IMG/VR virus record: IMGVR_UViG_3300008107_000341
Location: 28,396-92,395 of that record
Origin: a virus
Direction: 5' to 3' (one strand)
Length of the DNA: 64,000 bases
Below the pieces are notes generated by a model. The model ran no database searches, was not told the origin of the DNA, and saw only the letters and a list, made by a program, of their open reading frames with translations. Position numbers and translations under genes: made by a program. Of this stretch, positions 8,148-15,164 are shown piece by piece (the stretch's first letter is position 1; every line of letters begins with the position of its first letter).

Positions 8148-9124
8148 CAGTAAATATATCACATCATGCGTCAGTTTGTTTATTGCATGATGGTGATATT
8201 ATTTTCTTCTTAGAAGAAGAACGTGTTTCTAAGATAAAACACCATCCTGTTGGGGTATCACATAATTTAAAATGCTTAGAACTAATTCCTGTGAAGCATG
8301 TAGATTATTTGGTAATATGCTCAGCTTCAAAAGATAATTATATTCACAACTCTTCTGTGGTAAAACAGATATTAAATTTTCCACATTCAAATTACGTTGA
8401 ATATTCAGATCATCATCTATTTCATGCAGCAAGTGCTTTTTATAATTCTGGATTTGATGATGCTGTTTGTTTAGTTGTTGATGGTGGTGGATGGGAAATA
8501 AAAAAATTCTATTCAGAAATAGAAAGTTTATATAGTTGTTCATATAACAATTTTGAACCATTGTATAAGCATTATTCCACTAAAAATATAACAACCAATC
8601 ATTCTTATTTGTATAAAAACGCATATATGTCTGATAGTTTAGGATCTGGTAATTTATTTCGTAGATTTACAAAACTTTTAGGTCTCGGATATGAATCTGG
8701 TAAACTTATGGGTATGTCTACTTATGGTTCCAATGCATATGCAGATGATTGGTTTTATTATGATGATACTATTTGTTTGTGGAGAACAAACAATAGTATA
8801 ATCAATCAAAAATTTATTAAAAAATATAGTTCGTTTACATCGAAAGCAAATTTAGCACATAAGATTCAACTTGAAACAAAATATCATACTATAAAACTTT
8901 TAGAGAAAGCTTTTTTACATAATGATAAAGTTGTTTTGTCTGGTGGTTATTTTCAAAATTGCGTAAACAACTACGAATATGTAAAATATTTTCCATCTAA
9001 ACAATTTTTTATTGATCCGATTTGTCATGATGGTGGAACTTCCATTGGCGCAGCAAAATATTTGTGGCATCACTTGACAAATGACAAAACCTCTCGTAAA
9101 CTAAAAACTCTTTATTTGGGATGA
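8135..9124 (+). CDS. Carbamoyltransferase N-terminal domain protein (NodU/CmcH family)
   Basis: The 329-aa protein is the ASKHA-fold N-terminal domain of the same enzyme family. NISHHASVCLLHDGDI and LEEERVSKIKHHP open it, DHHLFHAASAFYNSGFDDA (92-110) supplies the metal-binding His residues H93, H94 and H97, VDGGG follows, and about residue 269 onward reads SGGYFQNCVNN and DPICHDGGTSIGAAKYLW, the conserved end of this domain. All motifs expected of an active domain are present. It overlaps the C-terminal-domain gene at its start and the next gene by 4 bp (ATGA). Confidence 0.93.
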   Translation: MYILAVNISHHASVCLLHDGDIIFFLEEERVSKIKHHPVGVSHNLKCLELIPVKHVDYLVICSASKDNYIHNSSVVKQILNFPHSNYVEYSDHHLFHAASAFYNSGFDDAVCLVVDGGGWEIKKFYSEIESLYSCSYNNFEPLYKHYSTKNITTNHSYLYKNAYMSDSLGSGNLFRRFTKLLGLGYESGKLMGMSTYGSNAYADDWFYYDDTICLWRTNNSIINQKFIKKYSSFTSKANLAHKIQLETKYHTIKLLEKAFLHNDKVVLSGGYFQNCVNNYEYVKYFPSKQFFIDPICHDGGTSIGAAKYLWHHLTNDKTSRKLKTLYLG

Positions 9125-9576
9125 TAGACTACGGTAACGAAAAACTCAATCAAATATTTCAAGATACATGGCCAAACTTAGGATGGGCAAAAAAAGACAT
9201 GGATATCAAATTTGCTGGTAATTACCCAGGACCACTATATGCACCTCACCCTGATATTAAGAAAATGACACACGAAGAAATGCTTGAAGAAGCAGAGCGT
9301 CGTGAGAAGAGCAATCGTGTTCTTCAACGATATAATGACTATTACAACATGGAATGTGCTGGTTTACCTCACGGAACGCCAATCACACCAGAGCATCAAC
9401 AAATTATTACTCTACAATCTATGATTGATGCTATTCGTTGTGAGTATCTTAATCGTGAATATAATGACATTGCCATTTCTGATATTGAAGATTTGATTCA
9501 ACGACTTGATGAGCAGGCAACAGCATTTCTTAAAAGAGTGAAAGAGTTTAAAGATAGTGCGGATGGTGTAGCATGA
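9121..9576 (+). CDS. Hypothetical protein, 151 aa
   Basis: The N-terminus is Pro/Tyr-rich (AGNYPGPLYAPHPDIKKM), and the remainder is helical (MLEEAERREKSNRVLQRYND, DIEDLIQRLDEQATAFLKR). No known family is recognised. It is the head of a run of small genes joined by ATGA overlaps on both sides. A structural or scaffold role is possible but unsupported. Confidence 0.75.
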   Translation: MIDYGNEKLNQIFQDTWPNLGWAKKDMDIKFAGNYPGPLYAPHPDIKKMTHEEMLEEAERREKSNRVLQRYNDYYNMECAGLPHGTPITPEHQQIITLQSMIDAIRCEYLNREYNDIAISDIEDLIQRLDEQATAFLKRVKEFKDSADGVA

Positions 9577-9755
9577 GTAGATTCACTAAAAATCCAGACG
9601 AGATTGTGCTGGAAGATATTAAAATGTTTCATTATGAAACGATGGAGGAAGGTCGTGCTGTGTGGATTGGCATCTATACTAACGACGGTAAAATCTACCA
9701 CATGAATATCGGTGGTGACAATCTTTATGTGAATTATTCCGATGAGACTTGTTAA
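9573..9755 (+). CDS. Hypothetical protein, 60 aa
   Basis: This short beta-rich protein (GRAVWIGIYTNDGKIYHMNI) has no recognised family. It is coupled by an ATGA overlap to the gene before it and overlaps the next start by 14 bp. Confidence 0.65.
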   Translation: MSRFTKNPDEIVLEDIKMFHYETMEEGRAVWIGIYTNDGKIYHMNIGGDNLYVNYSDETC

Positions 9756-9942
9756 ACAAACACAGTGGGAAGATTTCCTTGAGGGATATCACAACTTCAT
9801 GTATGCTTGGGATAGCTATGACACCCCAGAATTCTGGGAAGCATTGTGCTATGGATGGTATGACGAATATATCTATCCATACGATGATCCATTTGTTATA
9901 CACATCCCTTCACCACAGCGTAAACTGAGGTTAGCAGAATGA
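9742..9942 (+). CDS. Hypothetical protein, 66 aa
   Basis: The protein is rich in Trp and Tyr (YHNFMYAWDSYDTPEFWE, YGWYDEYIYPYDDP). No domain is recognised. It overlaps both neighbours (14 bp and 4 bp) in the coupled small-gene run. Confidence 0.65.
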   Translation: MRLVKQTQWEDFLEGYHNFMYAWDSYDTPEFWEALCYGWYDEYIYPYDDPFVIHIPSPQRKLRLAE

Positions 9943-10217
9943 AACTCTTTGATTACTACCACTACGAAGATTACGGGCACGAATGGTATTTCCAACTGCT
10001 TGGGTGGTATCCACATTTCGCATTGATGGATGTTGTTATTCAGTGGGATGAGTTTCCTGCCACTGAAATATTCCCAATGCTGCTGATTAGCTTCGGTAGT
10101 CGCTCACTCACAGGATTCTCATTCCGCTGGAAGTGGTTTGAGATTCGCTGTGATTTTCTCACATCTGCACCACGCAACTATGACAAATACCATCGTTATG
10201 GAGAATCATATCAATGA
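9939..10217 (+). CDS. Hypothetical aromatic-rich protein, 92 aa
   Basis: This compact aromatic-rich sequence (HEWYFQLLGWYPHFALMDVV, FSFRWKWFEIRCDF) looks like beta strands around a helix. No transmembrane segment is clear, although residues 44-55 (FPMLLISFG) are hydrophobic. ATGA overlaps join it to both neighbours. I do not recognise the family. Confidence 0.68.
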   Translation: MKLFDYYHYEDYGHEWYFQLLGWYPHFALMDVVIQWDEFPATEIFPMLLISFGSRSLTGFSFRWKWFEIRCDFLTSAPRNYDKYHRYGESYQ

Positions 10218-10750
10218 CTAACCCACTGATTGAAAAATACGAAGAAATCTACGGCGAGAAGAAAGAGGAAGTCGTAGAAGAAAAAAATCCGCCTCTATCT
10301 ATCAAAGAGATGAAAGAAAGATACACATCATCTGGCCTGCTTGGAGGTATGGGAGATGATATTCTCTCTTTTGGTGGTGCTAATAGTATTACATCCATCC
10401 CACCTAACACCAATCCAGGATTAACTATCAATGGTGGGTCAGAAATCATGGATAGTGGAGCATTTGTCATTCCTGCTGCTACTGTAAACAATGGTGCCAT
10501 AACTATGGATGGCAGCTATATCAGACCAAACGCATTGATTAGCAATGGCACAACTGTATCAGCACATACACCAAATACATTCATGTTGCCACAAAACACA
10601 CAGATGGATAAGCATCTGTGTAAGGTGATGGATGATTTAGCAAAAGGAAAAGCAGTGTTATCTGCTATCTCAGCAGACGTTGACACATCATTTACTGGAT
10701 TCGGCGGTCAGATAAGATATACTATTGAGATTGTTGGCAGGTATCCATGA
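10214..10750 (+). CDS. Hypothetical protein, 178 aa, with Gly/Asn-rich beta region
   Basis: A charged helical N-terminus (KYEEIYGEKKEEVVEE) is followed by a Gly/Asn/Thr-rich middle (SFGGANSITSIPPNTNPGLT, INGGSEIMDSGAF) that could form beta turns, then a helix and a final strand. The composition resembles a structural or scaffold-like protein more than an enzyme. It is coupled to both neighbours by ATGA overlaps. Confidence 0.7.
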   Translation: MTNPLIEKYEEIYGEKKEEVVEEKNPPLSIKEMKERYTSSGLLGGMGDDILSFGGANSITSIPPNTNPGLTINGGSEIMDSGAFVIPAATVNNGAITMDGSYIRPNALISNGTTVSAHTPNTFMLPQNTQMDKHLCKVMDDLAKGKAVLSAISADVDTSFTGFGGQIRYTIEIVGRYP

Positions 10751-10887
10751 ACCCGTCTGATAAGGATAAGTTATACATCACATTATTTTTACTAATGCTC
10801 TTCCTACTTGACATGGGCGTGGTTGCTGGTGTATTATTACATGGTAAAGCAAACTTCCCCGAACTCATCAATCATCTGCGATCATGA
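10747..10887 (+). CDS. Small membrane protein, 46 aa
   Basis: ATG 10747 overlaps the upstream stop (ATGA), and the frame ends in another ATGA overlap. The product has a charged N-terminus (MNPSDKDK), one hydrophobic segment at about residues 9-31 (YITLFLLMLFLLDMGVVAGV) and a short polar tail, so it is a single-pass inner-membrane protein. Function unknown; a lysis or host-envelope role is only a possibility. Confidence 0.65.
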   Translation: MNPSDKDKLYITLFLLMLFLLDMGVVAGVLLHGKANFPELINHLRS

Positions 10888-11099
10888 GGAAAGTCACTGT
10901 AAAACCCAAATCTAGCAAGGCAAAGAATCGTCTTGCTAACATCATGGAAGGCAATCCTGTTTGTATTGTAGAACAGGATACTGGTGGTGAGTTATTCTTA
11001 GCATCAGAGAATCGCAAATACTTTATGTGGGTTAGCACCCGCACTGGCACAAATCGTTTTGGTGACAAATCTGACGCACATTGGGAGGTGATTGAATGA
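10884..11099 (+). CDS. Small basic hypothetical protein, 71 aa
   Basis: A Lys/Arg-rich N-terminus (MRKVTVKPKSSKAKNRLAN) is followed by a short beta domain (VCIVEQDTGGELFLASENRK, YFMWVSTRTGTNRFGDKS). No family is recognised. Both ends overlap neighbours by 4 bp. Confidence 0.68.
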   Translation: MRKVTVKPKSSKAKNRLANIMEGNPVCIVEQDTGGELFLASENRKYFMWVSTRTGTNRFGDKSDAHWEVIE

Positions 11100-11269
11100 A
11101 CTACCTTTGTCTTGTTGATGGTGTTGTTGAGTTTGGTAGCACCAGTTTGAGTGACTTTGCTCACTATCAACTGGTGTATGCTGAAGAGCACCAAGGTGCT
11201 GATGTAGAGTATCTTACTCTCACTGATGAAGAGTATGCTAATCTGTTTCTTGTGGAGGATGAAGAATGA
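11096..11269 (+). CDS. Small acidic hypothetical protein, 57 aa
   Basis: The frame runs from ATG 11096, overlapping the upstream stop, to a TGA that overlaps the next ATG. The product (starting MNYLCLVDGVVEFGSTSL) is acidic, with a C-terminal LTDEEYANLFLVEDEE. The coupling on both sides and ordinary codon use argue that it is real. Function unknown. Confidence 0.65.
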   Translation: MNYLCLVDGVVEFGSTSLSDFAHYQLVYAEEHQGADVEYLTLTDEEYANLFLVEDEE

Positions 11270-11448
11270 AACCTAAGTTCCGTGTTATTTTAGAACAAGC
11301 AATCGAAGAAGGTGTGCGTCGTGGTTGGCATCAGGCACACAAACATGTAGAGAATCCTTTACCAAGTGCCGTTATGGAGCGCATTGACGATGCTGTAATG
11401 TCTGCAATCTACGAATACTTTACTTTTGACGAGGAAGACTACCAATGA
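11266..11448 (+). CDS. Hypothetical protein, 60 aa
   Basis: This short helical protein (ILEQAIEEGVRRGWHQAHKH, MERIDDAVMSAIYEYFTF) has no recognised family. ATGA overlaps join it to both neighbours. Confidence 0.68.
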   Translation: MKPKFRVILEQAIEEGVRRGWHQAHKHVENPLPSAVMERIDDAVMSAIYEYFTFDEEDYQ

Positions 11449-11642
11449 CCTACGATCAACTCTACAAGCACATTACTCATTATGTTGCTCAACCATTGGA
11501 TGATAAACGTAAAGCATGTTTGATTCTAGGTGCATTTATGGAGTTTATTCTTGACTGCCAAGAAGAAGGTGTTGATGCAAATACTATTGATGTGACTTAT
11601 TTTATTCACGAAAAACTTGATGAAATTGAGGCAGTAAAATGA
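11445..11642 (+). CDS. Hypothetical helical protein, 65 aa
   Basis: The product is helical and acidic (YDQLYKHITHYVAQPLDD, LGAFMEFILDCQEEGVD). Its opening MTYDQLYK resembles MTHYDQLID of the 7046 gene, but the rest does not match. It is coupled to both neighbours by 4-bp overlaps. Confidence 0.68.
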   Translation: MTYDQLYKHITHYVAQPLDDKRKACLILGAFMEFILDCQEEGVDANTIDVTYFIHEKLDEIEAVK

Positions 11643-11938
11643 GCGGCGGACACTTTGGAGATTGTGGTTACGATTACTACAAGGTAGCACAGTTTGCTGA
11701 TGAGTTGGAAGTAGAGATTGAGAATAATGGTAAGGCGAGGAATGAAGATCGCACTTATGGTTATGAATGGTATCCCAACCATGACCCTGATGTGATTGAT
11801 GTTTTACGAGAGCAAATCCCTAAACTGCGTAAGATGGCAACGATTATGAGAGACATTGATTATCTTTACAGTGGTGATATTGGTGATGACACTTTCCTGC
11901 TGCGTATGAAAGAAACGGAGGCTAAATATGACTTCTAA
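11639..11938 (+). CDS. Conserved phage protein of the MSGGHF type
   Basis: The 99-aa protein begins MSGGHFGDCGYDYYKVAQFA, an opening shared by a widespread family of small phage proteins of unknown function (SGGHF, then Y, then a helix with ADELE). Residues 45-85 hold a helical stretch (VIDVLREQIPKLRKMATIM). It overlaps the next start by 11 bp. Family membership is recalled from the N-terminal signature; no activity is known. Confidence 0.75.
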   Translation: MSGGHFGDCGYDYYKVAQFADELEVEIENNGKARNEDRTYGYEWYPNHDPDVIDVLREQIPKLRKMATIMRDIDYLYSGDIGDDTFLLRMKETEAKYDF

Positions 11939-12110
11939 AGTAAAGTTTGTTTATGTGACCCGCACGATTGACCCAAAGACACGCATTCATTACTTGGATG
12001 CGATTGACGAGAATGGTCAACACTGGATGGCAGAAATGTCACACAAAGAAGAGCCATGGTTGTGCTTCACTGATGTGTGGAAGAAAGATGTGCAGGTGCC
12101 TTATGATTGA
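11928..12110 (+). CDS. Hypothetical protein, 60 aa
   Basis: This small beta-rich protein (KVKFVYVTRTIDPKTRIHYL, GQHWMAEMSHKEEPWLCFTD) has no recognised family. It overlaps the gene before by 11 bp and the RlpA-like gene by 8 bp. Confidence 0.65.
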   Translation: MTSKVKFVYVTRTIDPKTRIHYLDAIDENGQHWMAEMSHKEEPWLCFTDVWKKDVQVPYD

Positions 12111-12417
12111 AACTTTGATTGCTGGTCTTACTTGTGGACTTGCTACATATTATGGAGTCGGAGATGGATTTCATGGACAAAAAACCGCTAATGGTGAACG
12201 GTTTGATGCTTATCGTTGGACTGCAGCTCATCCTTATCTGCCTATGGGTAGCAAAATACGGGTGACGAATCAAGACAATGGCAAACAAGTAATTGTTAGA
12301 GTAAATGATCGTGGCCCTTATTCTCATGCTGATTTGGATCTCTCTTATGCTGCTTTTGCTCACATTCAACCTGCGCGTAAAGGTAACGCTACCGTCTGCT
12401 GGAGAGTAGTAGGGTGA
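12103..12417 (+). CDS. RlpA-like double-psi beta-barrel protein (cell-wall acting)
   Basis: ATG 12103 is preferred to ATG 11968, which would overlap the previous gene entirely in another frame. The 104-aa product is almost exactly one RlpA domain: ATYYGVGDGFHGQKTANGERF (start), AAHPYLPMGSKIRVTN (41-56), NGKQVIVRVNDRGPY (59-73) and DLDLSYAAF (77-85). The catalytic Asp of this fold is D69 in VNDRGPY. Bacterial RlpA is a periplasmic lytic transglycosylase that cuts naked glycan. Here a short hydrophobic start (LIAGLTCGLA) could serve for export. A lysis or peptidoglycan-remodelling role is inferred. Confidence 0.9.
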   Translation: MIETLIAGLTCGLATYYGVGDGFHGQKTANGERFDAYRWTAAHPYLPMGSKIRVTNQDNGKQVIVRVNDRGPYSHADLDLSYAAFAHIQPARKGNATVCWRVVG

Positions 12418-12566
12418 CTGGAGTTGCAGCATGGGTCTTGACAATGTGCTTGGAGGGTAATATACTGTGTGTGCGTGGTCAGGTTCCTCCCACTAAATAT
12501 TACGAACCTGGCAAATCCTGTTACATTGAAGGAGTCTTTTACGAATCATGCCCAAAGCGAAACTGA
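12414..12566 (+). CDS. Possible small exported Cys-containing peptide (GTG start)
   Basis: A GTG at 12414 overlaps the RlpA stop and opens a 50-aa frame. It has a hydrophobic start (VTGVAAWVLTMCLEGNILCV) and a polar, Cys-containing tail (GKSCYIEGVFYESC). The frame contains the promoter at 12438 and overlaps the next gene by 19 bp. Protein-like composition and stop/start coupling support it. The non-ATG start and the internal promoter argue against it. Confidence 0.4.
   Translation: MTGVAAWVLTMCLEGNILCVRGQVPPTKYYEPGKSCYIEGVFYESCPKRN
12438..12466 (+). promoter_or_regulatory. Sigma70 promoter for the exported-protein operon
   Basis: TTGACA (12438-12443), 17-bp spacer, TATACT (12461-12466). Transcription from about 12473 would give a leader of about 75 nt with an AAGGAG Shine-Dalgarno sequence ahead of ATG 12548. 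Confidence 0.78.
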
Positions 12567-12922
12567 TTGCTATTCTTTCTCTCTTTATTGCTTCTCCTGC
12601 ATTCGCACAACAACAAATTTATCGCCCATTTCGTTATGAAACTCCTTGCCTCTTAGAGCAGGGTATTCAAACCTATCCTGATACATGTGTTGTGATTGAG
12701 ACTCGTGAAAAAGGTGGGGCACTTCGCACTCGTAATATCTTTTCTAATAAGCATGGTCTGACTATTAAAGGTCGCTTTGACAAAGAAAAAGGTTATATGA
12801 CTTGGGATAGTCACAACAAGTTTGAATATGAGTGGGAATATAAAGTTGGTGGCAATAATGATCTCGGTGCATGGACTTATGTGATGCCTGGTTTCCTTGT
12901 TCAAAACGTTAGCTGGGATTGA
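12548..12922 (+). CDS. Exported hypothetical protein with signal peptide
   Basis: The 124-aa protein has a classical Sec signal: positive start (MPKAK), hydrophobic core (LIAILSLFIA) and an Ala-x-Ala type cleavage site at SPAFA-QQ (about residue 20). The mature part is polar with two Cys (C34, C47) that could form a disulfide, and is probably beta-rich. It sits behind its own promoter, downstream of the RlpA-like gene, so a periplasmic or cell-wall role next to RlpA is plausible. No family is recognised. Confidence 0.75.
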   Translation: MPKAKLIAILSLFIASPAFAQQQIYRPFRYETPCLLEQGIQTYPDTCVVIETREKGGALRTRNIFSNKHGLTIKGRFDKEKGYMTWDSHNKFEYEWEYKVGGNNDLGAWTYVMPGFLVQNVSWD

Positions 12923-12923
12923 G

Positions 12924-13727
12924 ATGATTGATTTCAATGACATAAAAAAAATATTTTCTGAATCCGAATGGGATATCGCTTATCTTTCTGAAGAAAATTT
13001 AAAAAGATCTTCTAGTGCTCCAATAAAAGTTAAATTGCATGTATTTGGTCATGATATGACCAATGCTATTCATGCCACGTCACCAAATGGTATTATATTA
13101 GCAAAATATTCTACAGAATCAAATGATTATTCTTTATATACAGAATCTTATGACAAATTACTGAATCTTTTTAGTAAGGAAGATTTTGTTCCTGCTTATG
13201 TTAATTTTAAGGAAGCTGCAATACTATCTGGTTTTGGAGCAAGAGCTAAAAATTCATTAGTTTACAATAGAAAATTTGGTTTTCAATGTAAATTTTGTGT
13301 CTATATTTTTAGAGATAAAATAACAAATCATGAAATATTAAAACCACAACGGCAAACTTTAGATTTGTGTGAAGAGTGTGAGGATTGTATTATAAATTGC
13401 CCTGTGAACGCTATTCATGAAGATTGGGTTGATGCTGAAAAATGTGATAATTTTATTGGATATGGAAATGATCCAAATATTTCTTCTTTGAAATGGTTTT
13501 GGTATGAAAAAATGAATCCTAAAAATGTTTCTAAAGAACAAATATATCAATGGGATTCACATGCGAAATATGGAAAAAATATTCTTTGGGGGAATGGTCT
13601 AGATGGTTTCTATGAATTAACAATCGAAGGATTGATGAAAGATGGTAAATCGGTGAAGATACCTCATTGCAGAAAATGTCAAGAACAACCAAAATGTAGT
13701 AAAGCTCCCTTCATCAATGAACAATAA
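12924..13727 (+). CDS. 4Fe-4S protein, epoxyqueuosine reductase (QueG)-like
   Basis: ATG 12924 follows the upstream stop by one base; ATG 12897 would overlap it. The 267-aa product carries a bacterial-ferredoxin cluster motif C149-E-E-C152-E-D-C155-I-I-N-C159-P followed by VNAIH, as in QueG (C-x2-C-x2-C-x3-CP-T/N-G/A-AI). The region before it (EAAILSGFGARAKNSLVYN) resembles the QueG/reductive-dehalogenase core. Further Cys pairs (C122/C125, C249/C252/C258) could hold a second cluster. It is shorter than cellular QueG (about 350 aa), lacking clear HEAT-repeat sequence. A role in queuosine-type tRNA or DNA modification, or other electron transfer, is inferred. Confidence 0.65.
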   Translation: MIDFNDIKKIFSESEWDIAYLSEENLKRSSSAPIKVKLHVFGHDMTNAIHATSPNGIILAKYSTESNDYSLYTESYDKLLNLFSKEDFVPAYVNFKEAAILSGFGARAKNSLVYNRKFGFQCKFCVYIFRDKITNHEILKPQRQTLDLCEECEDCIINCPVNAIHEDWVDAEKCDNFIGYGNDPNISSLKWFWYEKMNPKNVSKEQIYQWDSHAKYGKNILWGNGLDGFYELTIEGLMKDGKSVKIPHCRKCQEQPKCSKAPFINEQ

Positions 13728-13731
13728 AAAT

Positions 13732-14007
13732 ATGACTGAAATCCATTTATTCGTGCAGGAAGGATGTAGACCCTGCTTGTATGCTGAAACACAACTGAAG
13801 AAGGTTGATGGTTGGGAGAATGTTGTCACCATCACCAACGCTAAAGAGGGCAAACAGTGGACTCAGTTTGCTACTGATTGTGGAGTAGTTGCAACACCAA
13901 CTCTAATTGCCTTGATTGATGGTGTAGTGGTTGCTAAGATTGAAGGGTCGAATAACATGACATCAGACTTTTGGAGGGCTACGGTAGAGAAGCATGGGAA
14001 TGTTTGA
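13732..14007 (+). CDS. Thioredoxin/glutaredoxin-like protein
   Basis: The start could be ATG 13717, overlapping the Fe-S gene, or ATG 13732 (MTEIHLF); I chose the latter because it lies just beyond the upstream stop. The 91-aa protein opens with beta strand IHLFVQEG, then the redox motif C12-R-P-C15 at a helix start, and later the cis-Pro loop GVVATPTLIAL, all typical of the thioredoxin fold. It could reduce the neighbouring Fe-S protein, ribonucleotide reductase or a host target. It overlaps the next gene by 14 bp. Confidence 0.82.
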   Translation: MTEIHLFVQEGCRPCLYAETQLKKVDGWENVVTITNAKEGKQWTQFATDCGVVATPTLIALIDGVVVAKIEGSNNMTSDFWRATVEKHGNV

Positions 14008-14389
14008 TTACTTTCGTTCGTCCTATGATTTGGGTGAGCAGTTTACAAATGTGGTGTGTCAAACCAAAGATATTGAGGATGGTATTGGTGGCACAATGAC
14101 AGACTATTGGTTAGATCCCAATGGTCTGTTATGGTATCCAAGCTATATTGGATGTCACACAATGGAAATCTATGAAGAAGGTCATCCAAAGTATAATCCA
14201 GATAGAAAGTTTTTAAACTTTGAATGGATTCCAACAGGCGTTCGTGGTAAGTATCAACCATGTATGCTTACAAAGTATATTGAAGTCTATCCTGCCAACT
14301 GGAAAGGCAAATGGGAAGATTGGCCTCGCTTGCGCTTGCACCTGAAATATGGTAAACTACAAGACCACACTGATGTGACAGGGCGATGA
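13994..14389 (+). CDS. Conserved phage protein of the MGMFDY type
   Basis: The 131-aa protein begins MGMFDYFRSSYDLGEQFTNVVC, a start shared by many small phage and prophage proteins of unknown function. A Trp/Tyr-rich middle (MTDYWLDPNGLLWYPSYIG) and a C-terminal beta part (MLTKYIEVYPANWKGKWEDW) follow. The family is recognised only by this opening. ATGA overlap with the next gene shows coupling. Confidence 0.75.
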   Translation: MGMFDYFRSSYDLGEQFTNVVCQTKDIEDGIGGTMTDYWLDPNGLLWYPSYIGCHTMEIYEEGHPKYNPDRKFLNFEWIPTGVRGKYQPCMLTKYIEVYPANWKGKWEDWPRLRLHLKYGKLQDHTDVTGR

Positions 14390-14688
14390 GCACAACAACT
14401 TTCACTTACAAAAGCGACGAACTGGTGTGCATGGGTGAACGCTACCCAGGCAAGACACTGACAATCTCAACAAAGTGTGACGACCTCAATGCACACGAGT
14501 TGCTTGACATTTTTAAATCTTTCATGTTAGGATGTGGTTATGCCGAAAAAAGTTTCTACGATGCCTGCTACGAAGTCTGCCAAGAACACCCGCGCTATCG
14601 CCAAAGCGGAAACGGATCAAAACTGGGGCAAACTGACAAAACAGAAGAAGGATACAAAGATCCCTACACCTACCCAACAGGAATGTAG
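14386..14688 (+). CDS. Hypothetical protein, 100 aa
   Basis: The product (MSTTTFTYKSDELVCMGERY at its start) has several Cys residues and a helical region (HELLDIFKSFMLGCGYAE, FYDACYEVCQEH). The last 50 codons overlap the next gene in another frame. No family is recognised. The C-terminal GQTDKTEEGYKDPYTYPTG looks disordered, so the reading could be shortened. Confidence 0.6.
   Translation: MSTTTFTYKSDELVCMGERYPGKTLTISTKCDDLNAHELLDIFKSFMLGCGYAEKSFYDACYEVCQEHPRYRQSGNGSKLGQTDKTEEGYKDPYTYPTGM
14504..14533 (+). promoter_or_regulatory. Possible promoter inside the 14386 gene
   Basis: TTGACA (14504-14509), 18-bp spacer, TAGGAT (14528-14533), directly upstream of ATG 14540. The -10 is only a partial match. 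If active, the transcript would start almost at the ATG 14540 codon, favouring translation from ATG 14561. Confidence 0.4.
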
Positions 14689-14920
14689 TCTTAAACTCAG
14701 CAATGACCCCGCTAAGTTTCCTCACACTGGTTTCCCTATTCGTCTAGAATACAAAGACGGCAACGACAAGAAAACCTGCTGGTTTCAATGCTACGACCAC
14801 TACATTAAACATATCACACGATACAAAGTAACTGACTATGAAGCAATCACGAATGATGTGGCGCTGGTGGGCAAAAGCACTGGGGCAAAAAGCAAGCAAC
14901 AAAGATCACGAAGCAGATAA
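14540..14920 (+). CDS. Hypothetical basic protein, overlapping two neighbours
   Basis: The frame from ATG 14540 (MPKKVSTMPATKSAKN) encodes 126 aa; ATG 14561 is an alternative start. The N-terminal 50 residues are Lys/Thr-rich and probably disordered. Residues 52-110 form a beta-type domain (FPIRLEYKDGNDKKTCWFQC, HYIKHITRYKVTDYE). It overlaps the upstream gene by about 150 bp and the downstream gene by about 80 bp in different frames, unusual even for a phage. The middle looks well coding; the ends are less certain. Confidence 0.6.
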   Translation: MPKKVSTMPATKSAKNTRAIAKAETDQNWGKLTKQKKDTKIPTPTQQECSLKLSNDPAKFPHTGFPIRLEYKDGNDKKTCWFQCYDHYIKHITRYKVTDYEAITNDVALVGKSTGAKSKQQRSRSR

Positions 14921-15164
14921 GGTTGCTATCATTCGCACTATTATCTTCGCTACATATCTTGTTACCAACTGCTTTATTGTAGCTGGTGTAATCAGGCACT
15001 GGAATGACAAACAAACTATTAACATTGAAATCTATGAAACTCCAAACTATTCCGAAGTCTTACACTCAGAAGGATGGAACAATCTGGGAGTGGCAAGAAA
15101 CACCAGAGTTGAGGGCGTATATCACTCAGCAACAATCAAAAATCGCAATGGTGAATTTGAATGA
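14838..15164 (+). CDS. Small membrane protein with WRWW start
   Basis: ATG 14838 or the ATGs at 14853/14856 (MMWRWWAKALGQK) open a 108-aa frame. Residues 25-52 include a hydrophobic segment (IIRTIIFATYLVTNCFIVAG) that is probably a transmembrane helix, followed by VIRHWND. Small proteins of this shape occur in T4-like cyanophages. The last 45 codons are overlapped by the 15034 frame, which looks at least as good, so the true C-terminus is uncertain. Confidence 0.6.
   Translation: MKQSRMMWRWWAKALGQKASNKDHEADKVAIIRTIIFATYLVTNCFIVAGVIRHWNDKQTINIEIYETPNYSEVLHSEGWNNLGVARNTRVEGVYHSATIKNRNGEFE

Noticed and set aside
11968-12102. Upstream extension of the RlpA-like gene to ATG 11968
   Set aside because: The added residues cover the 11928 gene in another frame and do not match RlpA; ATG 12103 starts just before the domain.
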